From Xanthomonas sp. XNM01 (GTDB lineage: Bacteria; Pseudomonadota; Gammaproteobacteria; Xanthomonadales; Xanthomonadaceae), in the NCBI RefSeq assembly GCF_014851915.1, contig NZ_JACVAP010000001.1, forward strand, positions 1,054,001 to 1,118,000: a stretch of 64,000 bases of DNA, written 5' to 3'. A program made the position numbers and the translations under genes. Shown here piece after piece: positions 59,993-64,000 of this stretch (its first letter is position 1; every line of letters begins with the position of its first letter). A model generated the notes under the pieces. It saw nothing but the letters and a program-made list of their open reading frames with translations, was not told the DNA's origin and made no database searches.

Positions 59993-60553
59993 TCAACCCA
60001 GTCCCTGATCGACCCACGACTTGATCGCGGCCCAGACCACCGACAGCGGCAAATCCATGCCTTCGGCGAGGTCCATGGCCGCGTCGAGAATCGAGGTCTC
60101 GTCCTCCAGGTCCACATTCCTGCTGCTGGTGATGGCTTTCCAGCGCCGCCACAGTTCGACGTCCTGCTTCTCGTCCAGGACAGGGTGGCGCCCCTTGCGC
60201 TTGGGCAGGCCCAGCACCTCACGGCGCAGGGCGACTTCCTGATGGGTCAAGCCGTAGAAGCGACTGACCATCTCCGTGCTGGCCCCCAGGCGCAACATGC
60301 GATCGACGGTCGCTATTTCCTTCTCCACGTCCTGCGCCTGCGAGAGCAGACGCCGGAGCACCTCGCGGTTCACGGACACGGAACACCACGAGACATTGGC
60401 GTTGGCCAGCACGCTCACCATGGCGGGATGCTTGAGCGCATCCAACTCGGCCTCGCTGAAACCCATGGCTTTGCAGCGGCGCAATTGGCCGTTGCGCAGG
60501 TCGTAGAGCGCCTGCGCGATGACGGCTTGATTGAGCGGGTGCGGGGCGGACAT
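59993..60553 (-). CDS. DUF2857 family protein, candidate FlhC-like ICE activator subunit
   Basis: 186 residues. LNQAVIAQALYDLRNGQLRR at the start, LSQAQDVEKEIATVDRMLRL near residue 70, then a helix-turn-helix-like GLTHQEVALRREVLGLPKRK near 104. In ICEclc the genes following parB include bisD and bisC, whose products form the FlhDC-like master activator; this gene is the positional candidate here. The assignment to activator is inference. Ribosome site GGAAGGAG. Confidence 0.75.
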   Translation of the reverse strand: MSAPHPLNQAVIAQALYDLRNGQLRRCKAMGFSEAELDALKHPAMVSVLANANVSWCSVSVNREVLRRLLSQAQDVEKEIATVDRMLRLGASTEMVSRFYGLTHQEVALRREVLGLPKRKGRHPVLDEKQDVELWRRWKAITSSRNVDLEDETSILDAAMDLAEGMDLPLSVVWAAIKSWVDQGLG

Positions 60554-60568
60554 GCTGGTCTCCTTCCT

Positions 60569-62203
60569 TCATGCCCCAGGGCCTGCGACACCGGATTCCA
60601 GGTCCAGCAGGCGCCGGGCCAGGCGCAGCAATCGGAACAGCTTGACCAGCGCCGTGTCGCTCAAGCGGCGGGTCGCATCGCCTTGGCCGTGCAGCAGCGC
60701 CGGCAGCTCGGCGGCAAGCTGCCCGCCGTCCAGATCGGCATCGGCGAAGCCCTGGCCTGCCAGGCTCGCCAGCAATGCCAGCACGGCGCGGCCCTGCGGT
60801 GATGGGGACTGCGCGCTGGCATGGCATGCGAAGCCAACACCGTCCGCGCGTTCCTCGATGCACTGATCGAGGCCTGCCTCGCCCGCGATCTCGCGTGCGA
60901 ACTGCGCGATGTGGATGCGCAGGCGATCGGGTGTGTCCAGGCCTGCGTCGATGTGCCAGACGTCGGAAATCGGGTAGAGACCGCCCGCCTGGACGGGAAT
61001 GGACTGCAGGACATTGGCCGAGAAATCGGGCAGCGCATCCCCCAGCTCGTCGGCGACCATCCGCTGAATGGATTGCAGCCGCTCCGTCGTCGGTGCAGGC
61101 GAAACGATGTGCCCCTGCAGCAGATCACCAGGAGCCGCCACGGGGCTTCCTGCGGGCGAGCCGTCCGTCCCTGAGCCGCCCTCGCGCTCGCGCGACCCAG
61201 GTGTGGCCGCCGGCGTCGGGGCCGATGGGGCCGGCGCGGCGGGCGGGCGTGCCACGGTGCCCGGCTCAGGCAGCGCGGGCGGTGCCGATGGAGGGGTCGG
61301 ATCGCTGACCAGGGCGCGATGGCGGCTTTCGGATTCGGTGAGGTCAAGCGCCAGTACGTCGTAGTCGATGCCGAGCAGTTCGGACATCTGGCCGATCAGC
61401 TCGTCCTGCACGCGCTGGGGGGCGAACTCGTCGGCCTGCGTGTCGAACTGCGACAGCACCTCCTGAAAGAAGTCGTCGAAGTCCTGCACCAGCGTGCGGC
61501 CCTTGGCGTAGCGCTCCCAGGCGAGCATGCAAGCCTTGCGCATGACCGACAGGCGTTCGACCTGGTGGCGGCCGAGCCCGCCATAGAGCACGGTCGGGAT
61601 CGCCGGCAGCAGGTAGCGCACCGCGTCGTTCATCCGGCTGATGTGCGACTGCTGGACCGGGAAGCCATCGGCGGCGAGGCGGCGGGCCAGCTCGGACTGG
61701 TTTAGAGCGGCGCCGCATTCCTGTTCGTAGAACTCGCGCGCCTTCTCGACGCCGAGGGCGCGCTCGATGAACGTCAGGCCCCCGCGCAATTCGTTCTCGG
61801 CCAGGTGGCCGGTCAGCATCACGACTTCGCCGCGGCTGGGCCACGGCCGGAACAGGCACGATATGCGGAAGAACCGCTCGTCCTTGGTCTCCGACCACAG
61901 TTCGCGCAGGATCGCCAGACGCGTGTTGCCGCCGTTGCGGATGATGTAGTGATCCTCGCCCGGGCGCCGGGTGATCGCCGGCGCCGCGTCCAGGCCGCGC
62001 TCACGGATGGACGCCTTGATGTCCTCGTAGGCCAGGTTGCGTTTCTTCCTGGGATCGTGGTCGTAGGGGCGCAACTGGTCCAGGGTCACGACCATGGGCG
62101 TGTCGGCGATCGGGTCGCTCAAGGCCGGGGTGGACGGGCCGCTGCGCTCGAACCCGGCCGCGAGCAGCTTGCCGGCCATCTGCTGGGAGGTCATCTCAGC
62201 CAT
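60569..62203 (-). CDS. parB: ParB family partition protein (PFGI-1 class)
   Basis: 544 residues, TIGR03764. ParB/Spo0J nuclease-like domain at the N-terminus (TLDQLRPYDHDPRKKRNLAY; IIRNGGNTRLAILREL near residue 88), a helix-turn-helix region (LNQSELARRLAADGFPVQQS near 167), a Pro/Ala-rich linker (about 325-385) and a conserved C-terminal domain. ATG 62201-62203 with AGGGAGG. Much longer than chromosomal ParB, as typical for ICEs; may act in maintenance and in the regulatory switch. Confidence 0.92.
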   Translation of the reverse strand: MAEMTSQQMAGKLLAAGFERSGPSTPALSDPIADTPMVVTLDQLRPYDHDPRKKRNLAYEDIKASIRERGLDAAPAITRRPGEDHYIIRNGGNTRLAILRELWSETKDERFFRISCLFRPWPSRGEVVMLTGHLAENELRGGLTFIERALGVEKAREFYEQECGAALNQSELARRLAADGFPVQQSHISRMNDAVRYLLPAIPTVLYGGLGRHQVERLSVMRKACMLAWERYAKGRTLVQDFDDFFQEVLSQFDTQADEFAPQRVQDELIGQMSELLGIDYDVLALDLTESESRHRALVSDPTPPSAPPALPEPGTVARPPAAPAPSAPTPAATPGSREREGGSGTDGSPAGSPVAAPGDLLQGHIVSPAPTTERLQSIQRMVADELGDALPDFSANVLQSIPVQAGGLYPISDVWHIDAGLDTPDRLRIHIAQFAREIAGEAGLDQCIEERADGVGFACHASAQSPSPQGRAVLALLASLAGQGFADADLDGGQLAAELPALLHGQGDATRRLSDTALVKLFRLLRLARRLLDLESGVAGPGA

Positions 62204-62444
62204 GGCGGCCTCCCTGCGCTGGGGACCGAGCCTTGCGCTCGGCGCGGCGGATCTGCGCACGGGCATTGAGGGCTGCCCGGTGGTCGCTGGCCGTCGAACT
62301 GGTGTAGATCGCAGCGCAGCCGGCCTTGGTGAATTTGAGGTGGCCGCCTGGCGTGCGCTTGACGTGCCAGCCCTCGCCGACGGCGAACTCGATCAGGGCG
62401 CGCAGCCGCTTGTGGCCTCGGGCCAGTTCATGTGCGTTCGCCAT
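62196..62444 (-). CDS. HicA-like small protein between parA and parB
   Basis: 82 residues. The core GWHVKRTPGGHLKFTKAG (about residues 24-41) has the HicA dsRBD-like pattern with a Gly-Gly-His in place of the catalytic GSHH. No HicB partner is adjacent. It corresponds in place to the short gene shi of ICEclc. Overlaps parA (17 bp) and parB (8 bp). Whether it still binds or cuts RNA is open. Confidence 0.75.
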   Translation of the reverse strand: MANAHELARGHKRLRALIEFAVGEGWHVKRTPGGHLKFTKAGCAAIYTSSTASDHRAALNARAQIRRAERKARSPAQGGRHG

Positions 62445-63303
62445 GGGGCCTCCCGGTATCAAGAGGGAATGGCGGGCGGCCGGACACCGTGGCAAATCGG
62501 TGCTGCCATTGCGGGAACAGTTCGCCAGCGAGGCCGCGCATGGTGTCGAGCGCGGCGGGGGCGACTCTGCCCGGTGGCTGGCGGTACTCGACCCGATGCA
62601 CCGGCAGGCCGCGCGTCGCGGCGCGCGGATAGGCTTCGATGGCTGGCACGTCGGTGGCCAGCACGCGGATGCCGGTGTGGTCCTGGAACAGGTCGCGCAG
62701 GGCCTGCTGGATCAGCCGGGCGTTCGCCGACACGGGGTGGACCCGGTTGATGAGCAGATGCAGCGGCGGCGGCTCGATGCCCAGGTGCCGGTACGGCGCG
62801 ATGTCCTCCAGCAACTGCATGGTGCCGCGCCGCAGCTCGCGGGCGGCGAGGATTTCCGGGGTCACGGGTGACAGCGCGAGATCGGAGGCGAGCACCGCCA
62901 TCTCCAGCGTCACCGAGCGTGCGCCCTGGGTGTCGATCAGCACCAGGTCGTAGAGGGAAGCCAGTGCCGGCAGAAGGTGCCGTAGTCGCAGGCGTCCGTC
63001 CGGCGCATGCAGCAACAAGGTGTTCAGCTCGCCCCGGTGGTCGTTGGAGAGCACCAGGTCCAGGCCTGTGATGATCGTGCGGGACACGAGCTGGCCGAGG
63101 TCGCGCTCGTTGAAGGCCAGCAATTCATAGATGCCGCCGGGCGCACGGTGGGCCAGCTCGTAGTACGAGGACAAGGTGGGCTGCACGTCGAGATCGAGCA
63201 GCAGCACGCGCAGCCCCGCGTCGGCGGCGAGCCCGCCCAGGTTGGCGGCCGTGGTCGTTTTACCGACGCCCCCTTTGGTCGAGACAATGGATACAACCTG
63301 CAT
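62428..63303 (-). CDS. parA: ParA family ATPase
   Basis: 291 residues. Deviant Walker A KGGVGKTT at residues 10-17, DLDVQPTLSSYY near 38 (Walker A'), LVLIDTQGARSVTLEMA near 118 (Walker B). Partitions or regulates the excised ICE with ParB. ATG 63301-63303; it follows alpA by 42 bp. Confidence 0.93.
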   Translation of the reverse strand: MQVVSIVSTKGGVGKTTTAANLGGLAADAGLRVLLLDLDVQPTLSSYYELAHRAPGGIYELLAFNERDLGQLVSRTIITGLDLVLSNDHRGELNTLLLHAPDGRLRLRHLLPALASLYDLVLIDTQGARSVTLEMAVLASDLALSPVTPEILAARELRRGTMQLLEDIAPYRHLGIEPPPLHLLINRVHPVSANARLIQQALRDLFQDHTGIRVLATDVPAIEAYPRAATRGLPVHRVEYRQPPGRVAPAALDTMRGLAGELFPQWQHRFATVSGRPPFPLDTGRPHGERT

Positions 63304-63345
63304 GGCGTTCTCCGTGTGAGGATGGAAAGTCCGCGGGAGAACGGG

Positions 63346-63558
63346 TCAGGCCCGGCTGTTGACGCGCTCGGCGATCCACTGGTCGATTTCGATGGAGTCC
63401 CAGCCGACGGCGCGCACGCCCAGGCGCAGCGCTTGCGGGAACTGGCGCTTCCTCATCAGGTTGTAGATGTGGGCGCGCTTGAAGCCAGACTTCGCTTCGA
63501 CTTCTTCCAGGCGCAGGATGCGGCGTTCGTTGGGCGGCAGTACAGGTGTTTGCGACAT
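63346..63558 (-). CDS. alpA: AlpA family transcriptional regulator
   Basis: 70 residues, MerR-like winged helix: RILRLEEVEAKSGFKRAHIY, NLMRKRQFPQALRLGVRAVG, then DSIEIDQWIAERV. ATG 63556-63558 is preferred because CAGGAG lies 9 bases upstream; a GTG at 63567 has none. First gene of the alpA-parA-shi-parB operon, the place where the transfer decision is made in ICEclc. Confidence 0.9.
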   Translation of the reverse strand: MSQTPVLPPNERRILRLEEVEAKSGFKRAHIYNLMRKRQFPQALRLGVRAVGWDSIEIDQWIAERVNSRA

Positions 63559-63677
63559 GGCGGTCACTCCTGAACGCTCAGTGGCGTTTGTTGGCGTGAC
63601 ACCTATTCAAATGTCGGCTTCTGTCCCAAACCACCGTAAATGCGGTTTCCGCGACCGCAGATACGGGCTTGCAAATA
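63559..63677 (-). promoter_or_regulatory. Upstream region of the alpA operon
   Basis: 119-bp gap that must hold the alpA promoter. Visible on the minus strand: GCGGT/ACCGC arms at about 63639-63655 and the direct repeat ACGCCA-ACAA-ACGCCA just before the ribosome site. No clear sigma70 boxes, consistent with activator dependence. Confidence 0.4.
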
Positions 63678-64000
63678 TCAAGAAACGGCAGCCCGCAGCT
63701 TGCGGCGGGCCTGCGCAAATTTGGCTTGCAGCGTGCGATCCGTAATGCCCATGAGTTCGCCGTGATGCGCGATCATCGCGGTAGCAATGGATTCCTGGCT
63801 GTTGAAGCTGGAGTACGGGGTGCCCGACGGGGATTGGCCGAGCATCAGTTCCAGCATCGTGCCGATGATGTGCAGGTAGGTGGCCTCGGCACGGTCGCTG
63901 ATCGGGCACTGGGCGCATGCAGGAATCACCGTGGACTGCTTGAGCAGCGCGTCGTGCTGGTCCTGCAACTCGCGCAGTTGACGCTTGCACTGCTCCAGGG
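63678..64000 (-). CDS. Hypothetical ICE protein, 5' end outside window
   Basis: 107 residues visible; the frame stays open to the right edge (reading LEQCKRQLRELQDQHDALLK), so the true start lies beyond it. N-terminal part coiled-coil, then CAQCPISDRAEATYLHIIGT with a CxxC, and a helical end ITDRTLQAKFAQARRKLRAA. Related proteins stand just upstream of alpA in this ICE class. Function unknown, possibly regulatory. Confidence 0.72.
   Translation of the reverse strand, partial: LEQCKRQLRELQDQHDALLKQSTVIPACAQCPISDRAEATYLHIIGTMLELMLGQSPSGTPYSSFNSQESIATAMIAHHGELMGITDRTLQAKFAQARRKLRAAVS

Noticed and set aside
1-64000. CRISPR array, tRNA, rRNA or insertion sequence
   Set aside because: No regularly spaced identical repeats, no tRNA-like cloverleaf noticed, and no transposase gene seen; ICE attachment sites and integrase are outside the window.

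Overview
The window is most of an integrative and conjugative element (ICE) of the PFGI-1/ICEclc/PAGI-2/SPI-7 type. These have a MOBH relaxase and a 'G-type' mating-pair apparatus (MPF-G, first described for ICEHin1056). GC content is high throughout, start sites carry strong Shine-Dalgarno sequences, and the cargo is catabolic. A betaproteobacterium (Burkholderiales such as Bordetella, Achromobacter or Cupriavidus) or a Pseudomonas is likely. The sequence alone does not decide between them, and neither attachment site nor the integrase is inside the window.

Layout. (1) 1-4623: cargo: a cut-off MFS exporter, then a LysR regulator divergent from a flavodoxin, a zinc alcohol dehydrogenase and a two-domain carboxymuconolactone-decarboxylase-like (CMD) protein. 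(2) 4630-8532: relaxase TraI, a RES-Xre toxin-antitoxin pair behind a promoter overlain by four 9-bp repeats, and a DUF3742 membrane protein. (3) 8544-13229: distal transfer operon (TraG-like, a small membrane protein, PFL_4711, TraU/PFL_4710, PFL_4709). (4) 13429-17398: second cargo block wedged inside the transfer genes (glutaryl-CoA dehydrogenase, two genes truncated head to head, a CMD protein, an amidohydrolase). (5) 17426-32072: the rest of the transfer apparatus in two operons (RAQPRD to the VirB4-like ATPase and DsbA-like protein; PilL to TraD and PFL_4697). The three transfer operons share an upstream motif at a similar distance. (6) 32231-53761: accessory region of about twenty mostly uncharacterised small genes plus a SNF2-type helicase, an NPPY methyltransferase, a PP-loop ATPase, an STY4534 protein and a DNA cytosine methyltransferase. 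It is interrupted at 45.3-48.3 kb by a third cargo block (CMD, two cupins, LysR). (7) 54298-64000: replication and maintenance module: topoisomerase III, SSB, DUF3158, PFL_4669, STY4528, DUF2857, ParB, HicA-like, ParA, AlpA and a truncated gene at the edge.

How it works together. AlpA, ParA, ParB and the DUF2857 protein are the likely control and stabilisation operon. It would switch on the transfer operons, whose relaxase, coupling protein and secretion channel export single-stranded DNA with help from SSB, TopB and the STY/PFL replication proteins. The accessory region looks like DNA modification and host-adaptation functions.

The most interesting signal is non-coding. Almost every small gene in 32-52 kb has its own hairpin leader. 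Four of these leaders are extended by a three-hairpin element whose stems change sequence but keep pairing (covariation), so this is a good candidate for a multi-copy cis-regulatory RNA of the ICE.
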